From the NCBI GenBank assembly GCA_902531885.1, contig CACAFZ010000001.1, positions 62,001 through 126,000 of the forward strand: a stretch of DNA of 64,000 nucleotides, in the 5' to 3' direction. Of the stretch, positions 9,532 to 18,796 are shown piece after piece. Position 1 is the stretch's first letter. Each line of letters opens with the position of its first letter. The DNA comes from an uncultured Pelagibacteraceae bacterium. GTDB taxonomy: Bacteria; Pseudomonadota; Alphaproteobacteria; Pelagibacterales; Pelagibacteraceae. The notes under the pieces are model-generated. The model was not told the DNA's origin. It ran no database searches and worked only from the letters and a program-made list of their open reading frames with translations. The position numbers and the translations under genes were made by a program.

Positions 9532-10578
9532 TTATAAGGTTTTTGCTGCGTCTGTGTTGTGTTTTTTTAAACTTGAATCAGTTCCATGTGCATAGTGCTT
9601 AGACATATCCGGGTAGTACTTATATGAAATAGGTTTTCTGCCCAACGCAACTGCCATTTCTCTAACATGATGAGGTTCCGCTCCACAACATATTCCTATG
9701 AAATTGATTTTTTTTTCTGCACATTCTTTTGCAAATTCTGCCATTTCAAATCTATTACAATACAAATTGTCTAATGCAACAGGGAAGGCATTTCCACCAG
9801 GTATACAGTCACAACCATCATCAATCTGATTTAAAAAACCAGGATTTTTTTCTGTAGTTCTATAAGGAACAGGTAGTGCAGCAACATGACAAGAAACTGC
9901 TTTTCTTATTTCTGGTAAAAGTTTCATTGTCATTTTTGGACCCCTAAAGCAATTTAATCCAACAACATCAGCTCCGTTATCTTCTAGTATTTTGCACGCT
10001 TCTCCAGGTGAAGTTCCTTCTCTTGTTTTACCATCTCTTCTAAATGCATAATTACAAACCGCTATTAAACCTGCATCTTTAATAACTTTAAGTGCAATTT
10101 TTAATTCTTCTACCCAAGTTATTGTTTCAGCAATAACAAAATCAACTCCTGCTTCTTTTGCCCAACCAACTTGCTCTTCAAACATTTTTTGACACTCAAC
10201 ATTGCTTTTTTTATCGTTTGGATCATATAAATTTGTATTAGCTACATTTCCTGCTACCAACAGATCAAGATCTTTAAATTCATCTCTTGCATCTTTGGCA
10301 ATTTTTAAAGCATTTTTTTGTAGTGGTTCAAGAAGATTCTCTTTTCCGATTATTCTAAGTTTTTCTCTATGTCCGTAATAAGTAAATGCTTGAACAACTT
10401 CGCTTCCCGATCTTATAAATTCTCTGTGTAATTGTGAAACTACTTCTGGATGCTCTAAAACTACTTCAGGTACAAAAGCTCCAGCTTGTAAATAACCTCT
10501 TCTTTCCATTGCAAAAAGATAACCTTCTGCACAAAGGACAGGTCCGTTATTAAGCCTTTCAATTAAATTTTTTCCCAT
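9532..10578 (-). CDS. bhmT: betaine-homocysteine S-methyltransferase-like (homocysteine S-methyltransferase family)
   Basis: 348 aa; GADVVGLNCFRGP and GICCGAEPHHVREMA zinc-site Cys motifs. Confidence 0.85.
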   Translation of the reverse strand: MGKNLIERLNNGPVLCAEGYLFAMERRGYLQAGAFVPEVVLEHPEVVSQLHREFIRSGSEVVQAFTYYGHREKLRIIGKENLLEPLQKNALKIAKDARDEFKDLDLLVAGNVANTNLYDPNDKKSNVECQKMFEEQVGWAKEAGVDFVIAETITWVEELKIALKVIKDAGLIAVCNYAFRRDGKTREGTSPGEACKILEDNGADVVGLNCFRGPKMTMKLLPEIRKAVSCHVAALPVPYRTTEKNPGFLNQIDDGCDCIPGGNAFPVALDNLYCNRFEMAEFAKECAEKKINFIGICCGAEPHHVREMAVALGRKPISYKYYPDMSKHYAHGTDSSLKKHNTDAAKTL

Positions 10579-10667
10579 AAGCTTTTCCTTTTTTTTAATA
10601 GCTAATCATATTTTTATTCATTTTAAAATATATTTGTGAAGTTCAATTTTTACTGGTAGCCTTTAGA

Positions 10668-11297
10668 ATGGCACAAAAAGACGTAGGAAATAAAATACCA
10701 ATATACAAATTAAAAAAAACCGATGAGGTAATGAAATATTACGATGAATGGGGAGAAGGTAATAAATATGACAAAGATATGGTTGACTGGAATTATACAG
10801 GACCAAAGGAAACATCGGAGGTATTGGTTAAACATCAGAAAAATAAGGATGCTAAAATTTATGATGCTGGTTGTGGCACTGGATTAGTAGGTGTTGAACT
10901 TAAGAAGTATGGTTTTTCAAATTTTTATGGCGCAGATCTTTCACAAAAACTTTTAGATCTAGTTCCAAAAGATCTTTATCAAAAGTTAGATAAAGTTGAT
11001 TTAAATAAAACAATACAAGAGAAAGATAACTATTTTGATGTTGTTATGTGTGTAGGCACTTTTACTTTTGGGCACGTTAAACCTCCAGCTTTAGATGAAT
11101 TTATAAGGATTACAAAAAACAAAGGATTAATTTGTTTTACAATAAATGAAGGTATTCATGAAGAATATGGTTTTGATAAAAAAATAGACCAACTCAAAAA
11201 AGATAATAAATGGAAAGAAATAGAATTTTTTAAATCAAATTATATAGCAAGCAAAGATGTAAATGCTTGGCTTGGTCTTTACGAGGTTATCAAGTAG
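10668..11297 (+). CDS. class I SAM-dependent methyltransferase
   Basis: IYDAGCGTGLVGVELKKYGF motif I; NYFDVVMCVGTFTFGH. Confidence 0.8.
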   Translation: MAQKDVGNKIPIYKLKKTDEVMKYYDEWGEGNKYDKDMVDWNYTGPKETSEVLVKHQKNKDAKIYDAGCGTGLVGVELKKYGFSNFYGADLSQKLLDLVPKDLYQKLDKVDLNKTIQEKDNYFDVVMCVGTFTFGHVKPPALDEFIRITKNKGLICFTINEGIHEEYGFDKKIDQLKKDNKWKEIEFFKSNYIASKDVNAWLGLYEVIK

Positions 11298-12472
11298 TGT
11301 CAGAAGTATATAACATCATAGAAAAGAAAAAATTAGATGTTGTAAGCAATCCAATAGAAAAATCTCATGGCCTTCCAAATGAATGTTATACAAGTGAAAA
11401 ATATACTCAACTTGAAAGAAAAAAACTATTTGAAGACAAATGGGTTGTTATAGGTGTAGCAAGTTCATTGCCAAATAAAGGTGATGCAAAACCTTTTGAT
11501 CTATTAGGTATTCCAATAATAATTTTAAGAGATAAAAAAAATAAAATACGAGTTTTTCACAATGTTTGTAGTCATAGAGGGTACAAAATTTTACAAAAAA
11601 GCTGCAAAATTAAAAATCTTATAAGATGCCCATATCATTCTTGGTCCTATGATACGAGTGGCAAACTAATTGCAACTCCACATTTAGGAGGAATGAATAA
11701 ACATGAATGTAAAAAATTTGATAAATCTAAAAGTAATCTTAAAGAAATTAGATCAAGTGTTTGGTTGGATATGATATTTATAAACATTAGTGAAAACGAA
11801 ATTTCATTTGAAAAATACATAAAACCCTTAAGTGATAGATGGGAACAGTTTTGGCCTAAAAAGGATAGAAAACTAATGGTTTATTCAAATGATTTTGGAT
11901 ATTTTAATTTAAATGCAAAATGTAATTGGAAATTTGCAATAGAAAATTATTGTGAAAGTTATCATTTGCCATGGGTACATCCTGGTTTAAATTCTTATTC
12001 GAAGATTAGTGATCACTATCATATTCAAGGATTACCCAATCGTTTTGCAGGACAAGGTACCAAAGTTTATAATCCAAAACTTAAGGGAAAAGAAAAATTT
12101 CCTTGTTTTCCAAACTGGCCTAAAGATAAAGAACATATTGCAGAGTATGTAGCTTTATTTCCTAATGTTATGTTAGGTATTCATAAGGATCATTTTTATG
12201 CATACTGGCTTGAACCAGTGGATCATAAATTTACTAAAGAACATATGGAGATTTATTATGTGGGAGAAAAAGCCGCTAATTCAAAAAAATATAAATCTTT
12301 AAGAAAACAGAATCACAAACTTTGGAAAAGTGTTCAAGTTGAAGATGTTGGCATAATTGAAGGTATGCAAGAAGGAAGAAATTCACCATCTTATAATGGT
12401 GGAAATTTTTCACCAGTTATGGATAATCCAACTCATCACTTTCATAAATGGGTTGCTACAAATATAGTTTAA
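11297..12472 (+). CDS. Rieske [2Fe-2S] non-heme iron oxygenase alpha subunit, quaternary-ammonium oxygenase-like
   Basis: Rieske motif CSHRG-x(n)-CPYHSW; iron site ENYCESYHLPWVH with Glu at the bridging position. GTG at 11297 overlapping upstream stop is the preferred start over 11267. Confidence 0.8.
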   Translation: MSEVYNIIEKKKLDVVSNPIEKSHGLPNECYTSEKYTQLERKKLFEDKWVVIGVASSLPNKGDAKPFDLLGIPIIILRDKKNKIRVFHNVCSHRGYKILQKSCKIKNLIRCPYHSWSYDTSGKLIATPHLGGMNKHECKKFDKSKSNLKEIRSSVWLDMIFINISENEISFEKYIKPLSDRWEQFWPKKDRKLMVYSNDFGYFNLNAKCNWKFAIENYCESYHLPWVHPGLNSYSKISDHYHIQGLPNRFAGQGTKVYNPKLKGKEKFPCFPNWPKDKEHIAEYVALFPNVMLGIHKDHFYAYWLEPVDHKFTKEHMEIYYVGEKAANSKKYKSLRKQNHKLWKSVQVEDVGIIEGMQEGRNSPSYNGGNFSPVMDNPTHHFHKWVATNIV

Positions 12473-12473
12473 C

Positions 12474-13709
12474 ATGAAATTTAAAAGAAAGATTAATCCT
12501 GATTTAAAACCTAAAACAAATTTCATTACCAAAAAAAGATTAAGAGAAGATGAAATTAATTTTGATAAACTTAGATCTTACAGACTAGATAGAGTTAAAA
12601 AAGAATTAGAAAAAAATAATTTAGAAGCCTGTATATTATTTGATCCAGTTAACATCAGGTATGCATTAGATACCGTAAACATGAGCGTTTATAATATGCA
12701 TAATCTTACACGATACTGCTTTATTCCGGTGAGTGGACCAGCAATACTTTATGAGTATTTTAATTGCGAAATACTATCCAAGCATTTAAATTTAATTGAT
12801 GAAATAAGACCAGCAATAACATGGGATTATTTTAGCAATGGTGACCAGGCAAGCTCACAATTAAAGAAATGGATTAACGAAGTTAAGGAATTATCAAATT
12901 CTTATTTTAAAAGTAAAAAAATAGCAATTGATGTTATTAATGGCTCTGCAGTAACAGCTTTAAATCAAGAAAACATTAAAGTTGTTGATGCTAAATTAAT
13001 TTTAGAACAAGCAAGAGTGATTAAATCTTCTGAAGAATTAAAATGTATGAAGGCAGCAATAGATGTTGCTGAAATTGGTGTAACTAAAATGCGTAATGAA
13101 TTAAAAGCTGGTATGACCGAAGATGAACTTTGGTCAATTTTACACAAAACCAATATTGAACACGGTGGAGAATGGATTGAGTGTAGAATTTTATCTTCTG
13201 GTGAAAGAACAAACCCATGGATGCAAGAAAGTAGCAATAAAGTAATTCAAAAATGTGAAATAGTATCTTTTGATACAGATATGGTTGGCCCTTATGGATA
13301 TTGTGCGGATATATCAAGAGCATTTGTAGAAGGACATAAATTTAATGATGATCAAAAAAAATTATATCAAATGGCTGTTGAGCAAATTAATCATAATTAT
13401 AGATTAATAAAATCTGGGACATCTTTTAAAGAATTTACTGAAAAATCTTGGAAACTTCCTGATGAATATTATGGAAACAGATATTCATGTATGCTTCATG
13501 GAATTGGTCTATGCGATGAGTGGCCACAAATAAAATATCCAACTGATGGTGGACAAAGAGAAGGTCATTTTGAAAAAAATATGACCATCACACTTGAGAG
13601 TTATATTGGCAAAGTAGGTGGTAAAGAAGGGGTTAAACTTGAACAACAGTACTTAGTAGGTGAGAATAACCTTGAACTTATGTCCCATCATCCTTTAGAA
13701 GATATCTAA
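12474..13709 (+). CDS. M24-family protein closely resembling DMSP lyase DddP
   Basis: LFDPVNIRYALDTVNM, WIECRILSSGERTNPWMQE, EIVSFDTDMVGPYGYCADISR, YSCMLHGIGLCDEWP, TLESY and KLEQQ; D-x-D...D/H/E/E spacing as recalled for DddP. Confidence 0.75.
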   Translation: MKFKRKINPDLKPKTNFITKKRLREDEINFDKLRSYRLDRVKKELEKNNLEACILFDPVNIRYALDTVNMSVYNMHNLTRYCFIPVSGPAILYEYFNCEILSKHLNLIDEIRPAITWDYFSNGDQASSQLKKWINEVKELSNSYFKSKKIAIDVINGSAVTALNQENIKVVDAKLILEQARVIKSSEELKCMKAAIDVAEIGVTKMRNELKAGMTEDELWSILHKTNIEHGGEWIECRILSSGERTNPWMQESSNKVIQKCEIVSFDTDMVGPYGYCADISRAFVEGHKFNDDQKKLYQMAVEQINHNYRLIKSGTSFKEFTEKSWKLPDEYYGNRYSCMLHGIGLCDEWPQIKYPTDGGQREGHFEKNMTITLESYIGKVGGKEGVKLEQQYLVGENNLELMSHHPLEDI

Positions 13710-14125
13710 TGAAAATAATTTTAATTATGGGATTGCCTGGTGCAGGCAAAACGACTTTAGCAAATGAGCTAGCTAAATTAATTAAAGCAAAAAGATTAAA
13801 TGCAGATGAGATTAGAAAAGCTGCTAATGATTGGGATTTTTCTGAAGAAGGTAGAACAAGACAATCAAAAAGAATGTCAGAAGCTGCGCTAAAAATTAAA
13901 AATGAAGGCAACAATGTAATTGCTGACTTTATATGCCCAACACCTGAAGCAAGAAAATTATTTCCAGCAGATTATGTTGTTTGGGTAGATACTATTCAAA
14001 AAGGTAGATTTGAAGATACTAATCAAATGTTCGTCAAACCTGAAAAATTTGACTTTCATGTCACTTCACAAGACGCGCAGACTTGGGCTCCTAAAATATT
14101 TGAAAATATAAAAATAATTCTATAA
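13709..14125 (+). CDS. small P-loop kinase (adenylylsulfate-kinase-like)
   Basis: Walker A GLPGAGKTTLANELAK; RLNADEIRKAANDWDFSEEGR. Confidence 0.65.
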   Translation: MKIILIMGLPGAGKTTLANELAKLIKAKRLNADEIRKAANDWDFSEEGRTRQSKRMSEAALKIKNEGNNVIADFICPTPEARKLFPADYVVWVDTIQKGRFEDTNQMFVKPEKFDFHVTSQDAQTWAPKIFENIKIIL

Positions 14126-14138
14126 AAATTATTTTTTT

Positions 14139-16370
14139 ATGAAGTTTTTAATAAAAATCATTTGGGTTCTGTTAATAATATTTCCGATTTCTAATTCATA
14201 TGGAGCCATGGTTACTAAAGTACAGAGAGTAGTGGTCGATAATAGTGGTCGAGTTATAAGTGGTATTCATTTTAATACTGATGGAACAAAAATGTTTACA
14301 ATATACCAAACTAAAGCTTCTGGCGATTATACGCATGTAAGTGAATATAATTTAGCTAAAGCATTTGACGTCTCTACAAGATCTTACGCAGGCGATAGTG
14401 AAAGATGTATATTAAATCATGGTGGTACGATGACTACTACGTATGATTTAGAATTTAGTAGTGATGGAATGAAACTATTTTTTGTAGAGGGACCGAATGC
14501 TAGTGGAAATGATGCAGACAAGGTATTTCAATTTGATTTGACTTCGCCTTATGATGTTTCAACATGTACATATGCAAGCAATGCAACATCAAATCTAGAG
14601 GGTGATAATGACTTACAAAATGGAAGTAACGCTGGAAGTCGTACCAGTAAATCTAAAAATCGCCTTCAAGGATTTGAAATTAATGATGATGGAACAAAAA
14701 TATTTTTAGTTTATCATGGTGCAGGAACTGAAAAAGCAAGATTATTGGAGTATCAACTTTCAACTCCATTTGACTTAACATCAATATCTCTTGTTACTTC
14801 TGCAGGAATTTTATTAGAAGGACAAGGCGTAGAAAACCCTATGGGAGCGAGATTTAGTCCAAATGGAAAAAGACTTTGGATTACCAGTCATAATTCATCT
14901 ACAGTAGCCGTTACTCAAATTTCACTTAGCAAGTCTTACGATACTTCATCATTCACAATAGATGGTTCATTTTCACTAACTGGCATTGTTACACAACCAA
15001 GAGGAATTTCATTCAATGCAAATGGTTTAAAAATGTATATTGGTAGCGACCCTGATGAGGATGGAACTGACCACATTTATGAATTCGATTTAGTTTGTCC
15101 TTTCAATATTATTTCAGGAAGCTGTCCTTCGATTACAGATAATAGTGATAGAACTGGAATGGCAGAAGCTCAAATAGAATTAGCAAAAAGATCAATTACT
15201 CTATCAACAAATACGGCTTTAAATAGACTTAAGTGGATTAGAAGAAACAAAGATAAACAAGATTTATCTAATCAAAATGTAAAATTAAATTTTTCAAACA
15301 GTATGCTTTCATCTTTAAAAGCACTACCAATTTCATCATTTAAAAAAATTTCATCTTCTAAACATGAAAACGACTCAAAAAAAAAATATTTTTCTTGGAG
15401 CGAAGGCAGCGTTTCTTTTGGAAGAGTAGGAGATACCAGTATTGCATCGACAAAAGAAACTCATACAAATTCTTTAACTATTGGTTTTGATAAATTTACA
15501 GATGATTATAGTCTTGAAGGTTTTGCCTTTAGAATTGGTAATGATGATGTTGATGTTGGTAATACTGGGAGCAATTTAGCTTCAAATACTTATAATATTA
15601 CATATTATAGTACATCACCTGTAAAAGATGACACAAAATATGTCGATAAGATCTTTGGTATAGGAAAAATAATATCAGATATACATACAGTTATTGATGG
15701 CAAAAATATAGAAGCAGATAGAACAGGAAATCAAATATACGGTACAGTAAAAATTAAAGATGAGTATAAAAAAGACAATCTTACTCTTATCCCATCCGGA
15801 CAATTTAATTTTGGACACACTATTTTAAATGGATACAGAGAAGAAGGTGCCGGAGCTATTAAAGTTGAAGATCAACATATTCGAACGAGAAAGTTAAGAA
15901 CAGCTATGGCACTGGTAGAAGATTTATCAAATGATAAATACACCTTAAAAAGACATGGTAAATTGGAATATGTAGCTGATATAGATCGTTCATCTAGCTT
16001 TAAATACACTTATGTTTCAGATGATAGTTATTCATTGAATGATACATTACATACTGGCGCATTACACAATCTTAACGGCGAGATTGGTTTTGATATAATT
16101 TTTCCAGATCATTATAGTATTTTTGTAATATATGAGAGAAACCATGCTTTCGGCTCAGGGTATACGGATAATATATATATTGCTTTAGGATATTTACCTC
16201 AAAAAGATACTGAGTATGCATTTTCAATTAATGGCTCAGAAAACTTAATGTCTCAATTTGAAATAAAGAAAAATATTAACGAGTATGATTTTAGCTTTAA
16301 TTTAAACAACGATTTAACGAATTTAGGAAAAAATAAAGAGGCAAGTATAAATTTAAATAAAGTCTTTTAA
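14139..16370 (+). CDS. secreted beta-propeller-like repeat protein with C-terminal autotransporter-like beta-barrel
   Basis: 743 aa; signal peptide; repeated F-x-x-DGTKMF...YxLxxPFDVST motifs; C-terminal amphipathic strands ending in Phe. Confidence 0.65.
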   Translation: MKFLIKIIWVLLIIFPISNSYGAMVTKVQRVVVDNSGRVISGIHFNTDGTKMFTIYQTKASGDYTHVSEYNLAKAFDVSTRSYAGDSERCILNHGGTMTTTYDLEFSSDGMKLFFVEGPNASGNDADKVFQFDLTSPYDVSTCTYASNATSNLEGDNDLQNGSNAGSRTSKSKNRLQGFEINDDGTKIFLVYHGAGTEKARLLEYQLSTPFDLTSISLVTSAGILLEGQGVENPMGARFSPNGKRLWITSHNSSTVAVTQISLSKSYDTSSFTIDGSFSLTGIVTQPRGISFNANGLKMYIGSDPDEDGTDHIYEFDLVCPFNIISGSCPSITDNSDRTGMAEAQIELAKRSITLSTNTALNRLKWIRRNKDKQDLSNQNVKLNFSNSMLSSLKALPISSFKKISSSKHENDSKKKYFSWSEGSVSFGRVGDTSIASTKETHTNSLTIGFDKFTDDYSLEGFAFRIGNDDVDVGNTGSNLASNTYNITYYSTSPVKDDTKYVDKIFGIGKIISDIHTVIDGKNIEADRTGNQIYGTVKIKDEYKKDNLTLIPSGQFNFGHTILNGYREEGAGAIKVEDQHIRTRKLRTAMALVEDLSNDKYTLKRHGKLEYVADIDRSSSFKYTYVSDDSYSLNDTLHTGALHNLNGEIGFDIIFPDHYSIFVIYERNHAFGSGYTDNIYIALGYLPQKDTEYAFSINGSENLMSQFEIKKNINEYDFSFNLNNDLTNLGKNKEASINLNKVF

Positions 16371-16402
16371 TTTTTTTTTATTAGGAATAAACTGAAATTC
16401 TT

Positions 16403-16777
16403 ATGAGCTACAAATGGGATAACAAAAAACCAACAGCACAAATGCTAGGAAGATGGCAACCGTTCCACGATGGTCATTATGCTTTATTTGAAGAAATCAT
16501 AAAAAAAACTGGTCAAGTTTGTATTCAAATTAGAGATGTACAAGGAGTAGATGATAATCCTTTTGATTTTGAAACAGTTAAAAAAAAAATAGAAGAAAGA
16601 TTAAATCCAAAATATGAGGGTAGATTTAAAATCATTCTAGTACCAAATATAACTAACATTTGTTACGGCAGAGGTGTTGGTTATAAAATAGAAGAAATAG
16701 TTATGCCTGAAGAAATACAAAAAATTTCAGCAACTAAAATTAGAGCTAAGATGCGAGAGGACGGAGATTTAAAGTGA
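16403..16777 (+). CDS. cytidylyl/adenylyltransferase-family protein
   Basis: GRWQPFHDGHYALFEEI (HxGH-type) and ISATKIRAKM. Confidence 0.75.
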   Translation: MSYKWDNKKPTAQMLGRWQPFHDGHYALFEEIIKKTGQVCIQIRDVQGVDDNPFDFETVKKKIEERLNPKYEGRFKIILVPNITNICYGRGVGYKIEEIVMPEEIQKISATKIRAKMREDGDLK

Positions 16778-17625
16778 ACGAAAGACTTAAGTCGATAGTA
16801 GATTTAGAAAAATATCCAATCTATGACTTAAATTCTCCAATAATTAAAAATTTAATTAAAAGATGCAAAGAAGAACTAGACCAATTTAGTTGTTCAACTA
16901 TTCCTAATTTCATTTTACCAAAATCATTAGAGATAATGAATTCAGAATTAGAAAAACAGTTAAATGAGGTTTATATGTCTAAAGAAAGTATAAATGCTTA
17001 TTTGTATGCTGAAGACGATCCAAAATTACCTAAGGATCATCCAAAAAGAACTTTTATGAATAGATATAACGGATATTTAAATTCTGATTGTTTTCCTAAA
17101 AATTCTGAAATGAAATATCTTTATGAAACAGATGAACTTTTAAAATTTGTATCTGCATGTTTAGGAGTTTCTCCAATATATAGATGGGCTGATCCTTTAG
17201 CTTGTCATGCTTATAATGTTATGGAGCCTGAAGGAATACTTCCTTGGCATTTTGATAGTTGTGAATTTACATTAAGCTTAATGATTCAAAAACCAGAGAA
17301 AGGTGGAATATTTGAATACTGCCCAAATATAAGAGAACCTGGTAATGAAAATTTTGACGAAGTTAAAAAAGTTTTAAATGGTGATAGAGCACGAGTTAAA
17401 CAATTAAAATTAGAACCAGGTGATCTGCAAATATTTAAAGGAAGATTTACTTTACATAGAGTTACAAAAATAGAAGGGCAAAAATCAAGATACATGTGCA
17501 TACCAGCTTATGTTTTAGATCCCTGGAGAGTAAACACTCCAGAACATTCAAAAGCAATTTATGGTAAAGTGTTACCAATTCATTTAGAGAGAAATGTTGC
17601 TAGATCAGATGGCCTAGCAGATTGA
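16774..17625 (+). CDS. Fe(II)/2-oxoglutarate-dependent oxygenase (BesD/HalD-like sequence group, hydroxylase-type HxD)
   Basis: LPWHFDSCEFTLSLMIQ (HxD), distal LHRVTKIEGQKSRY. Confidence 0.65.
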   Translation: MNERLKSIVDLEKYPIYDLNSPIIKNLIKRCKEELDQFSCSTIPNFILPKSLEIMNSELEKQLNEVYMSKESINAYLYAEDDPKLPKDHPKRTFMNRYNGYLNSDCFPKNSEMKYLYETDELLKFVSACLGVSPIYRWADPLACHAYNVMEPEGILPWHFDSCEFTLSLMIQKPEKGGIFEYCPNIREPGNENFDEVKKVLNGDRARVKQLKLEPGDLQIFKGRFTLHRVTKIEGQKSRYMCIPAYVLDPWRVNTPEHSKAIYGKVLPIHLERNVARSDGLAD

Positions 17626-17639
17626 TATGAGAATTAATT

Positions 17640-17837
17640 ATGATAAAAAAATCTAAAGAGCATTTAGATTTAGTAAACGAGACTTATATTAAACATTTTA
17701 AAGTTGCATTTAGTGTTAGTAGCTTAATGATTATAGGAGGTTTCCAAGCAATAATTCACGCAATATGTCCTGCAATATTTCAGACTTCTGCAAGTGACAA
17801 GATAAAAAAATTACACGAAAAAATTTCTAAAAGATGA
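17640..17837 (+). CDS. small conserved protein (DUF6356-like)
   Basis: 65 aa, HLxxVxETYxxHFxxA pattern; overlaps next start. Confidence 0.55.
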   Translation: MIKKSKEHLDLVNETYIKHFKVAFSVSSLMIIGGFQAIIHAICPAIFQTSASDKIKKLHEKISKR

Positions 17838-18781
17838 AAAGCAATATTAAAAATGTTGCTGTTGTTGGCACAGGGGTAATTGGAACTGGATGGATAATTA
17901 GATTTTTAGCTCATAATAAAAAAGTTGTAGCATTTGATAAAGATCTTAAATTAAAAAAGAGAATAATTGCAGAGATAAAACGTACTTGGCCTTATGTAAA
18001 AAAATTATTCAATAAAAAAAAATTAAATATAAAAAATTTTATTTATGTTACTTCAATTGAAGAAGCCTTAAAGGAAGCAGATTTTATCCAAGAATGTGCA
18101 TCTGAAAATTATAAAATCAAAACAAAGCTGATGAACGTGATTGGTAATTATGCAAAACCAAATGCTATAATCTCATCAAGTTCATCTGGGTTACTTCCAA
18201 CAAGAATATATTCAAAATGTAAAAATCCAGCTCGCACCATGATAGCGCATCCATTTAATCCAGTTTATATGTGCCCTGGCGTTGAAATTGTTCCAGGTAA
18301 AAAAACAAAAAGTAAGTTTTTGAATGTAGCTAATAAATTTTACAAATCTATCTCGATGAATCCAATCATGGTAAAAAAAGAATTACCAGGTTATCTATCA
18401 GATAGACTCCAAGAAGCCTTATGGAGAGAAGCATTACATATAGTAAATGAAGGATATGCTACTACAAAAGATTTAGATAGAGCAATTGAAGATGGTCCTG
18501 GCCTAAGATGGTCATTAATGGGAACCTTCCTAACATTTCATTTAGCAGGTGGTAAAGCTGGTATGAAACATATGTTAGAACAATTTGGACCTGCGTTAAA
18601 ATTACCTTGGACAAAACTGAAAGCTCCAAAGCTTTCAAAAAAACTTTCATCGAGAGTTATTATTGGCACTAGAAACCAAGCAAAAGGCAAATCAGTAGAA
18701 CAATTATCAAAAATTAGAGATGAATATTTAGTTAAACTTCAGAAGTTAAGAAAAAAATATGAAGACAAGATAAGAAAATGA
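17834..18781 (+). CDS. 3-hydroxyacyl-CoA dehydrogenase family; L-carnitine dehydrogenase-like
   Basis: NVAVVGTGVIGTGWIIRFLAHN Rossmann motif; MIAHPFNPVYMCPGVEIVPG. Confidence 0.75.
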   Translation: MKSNIKNVAVVGTGVIGTGWIIRFLAHNKKVVAFDKDLKLKKRIIAEIKRTWPYVKKLFNKKKLNIKNFIYVTSIEEALKEADFIQECASENYKIKTKLMNVIGNYAKPNAIISSSSSGLLPTRIYSKCKNPARTMIAHPFNPVYMCPGVEIVPGKKTKSKFLNVANKFYKSISMNPIMVKKELPGYLSDRLQEALWREALHIVNEGYATTKDLDRAIEDGPGLRWSLMGTFLTFHLAGGKAGMKHMLEQFGPALKLPWTKLKAPKLSKKLSSRVIIGTRNQAKGKSVEQLSKIRDEYLVKLQKLRKKYEDKIRK

Positions 18782-18796
18782 TAGTAATAAAATATC

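Noticed and set aside
12965-13323. Antisense ORFs over the DddP-like gene
   Set aside because: Fully inside a well-supported CDS with no recognisable protein features.
12474-13709. Plain Xaa-Pro aminopeptidase or creatinase
   Set aside because: Conserved blocks match DddP better than peptidases, though the assignment is from memory.
16403-16777. ATP sulfurylase partner for AprBA
   Set aside because: GRWQPFHDGH and ISATKIR fit small NMN/cytidylyl-type transferases; too short for Sat.
16774-17625. Amino-acid halogenase
   Set aside because: HxD retained, which argues for hydroxylase chemistry.
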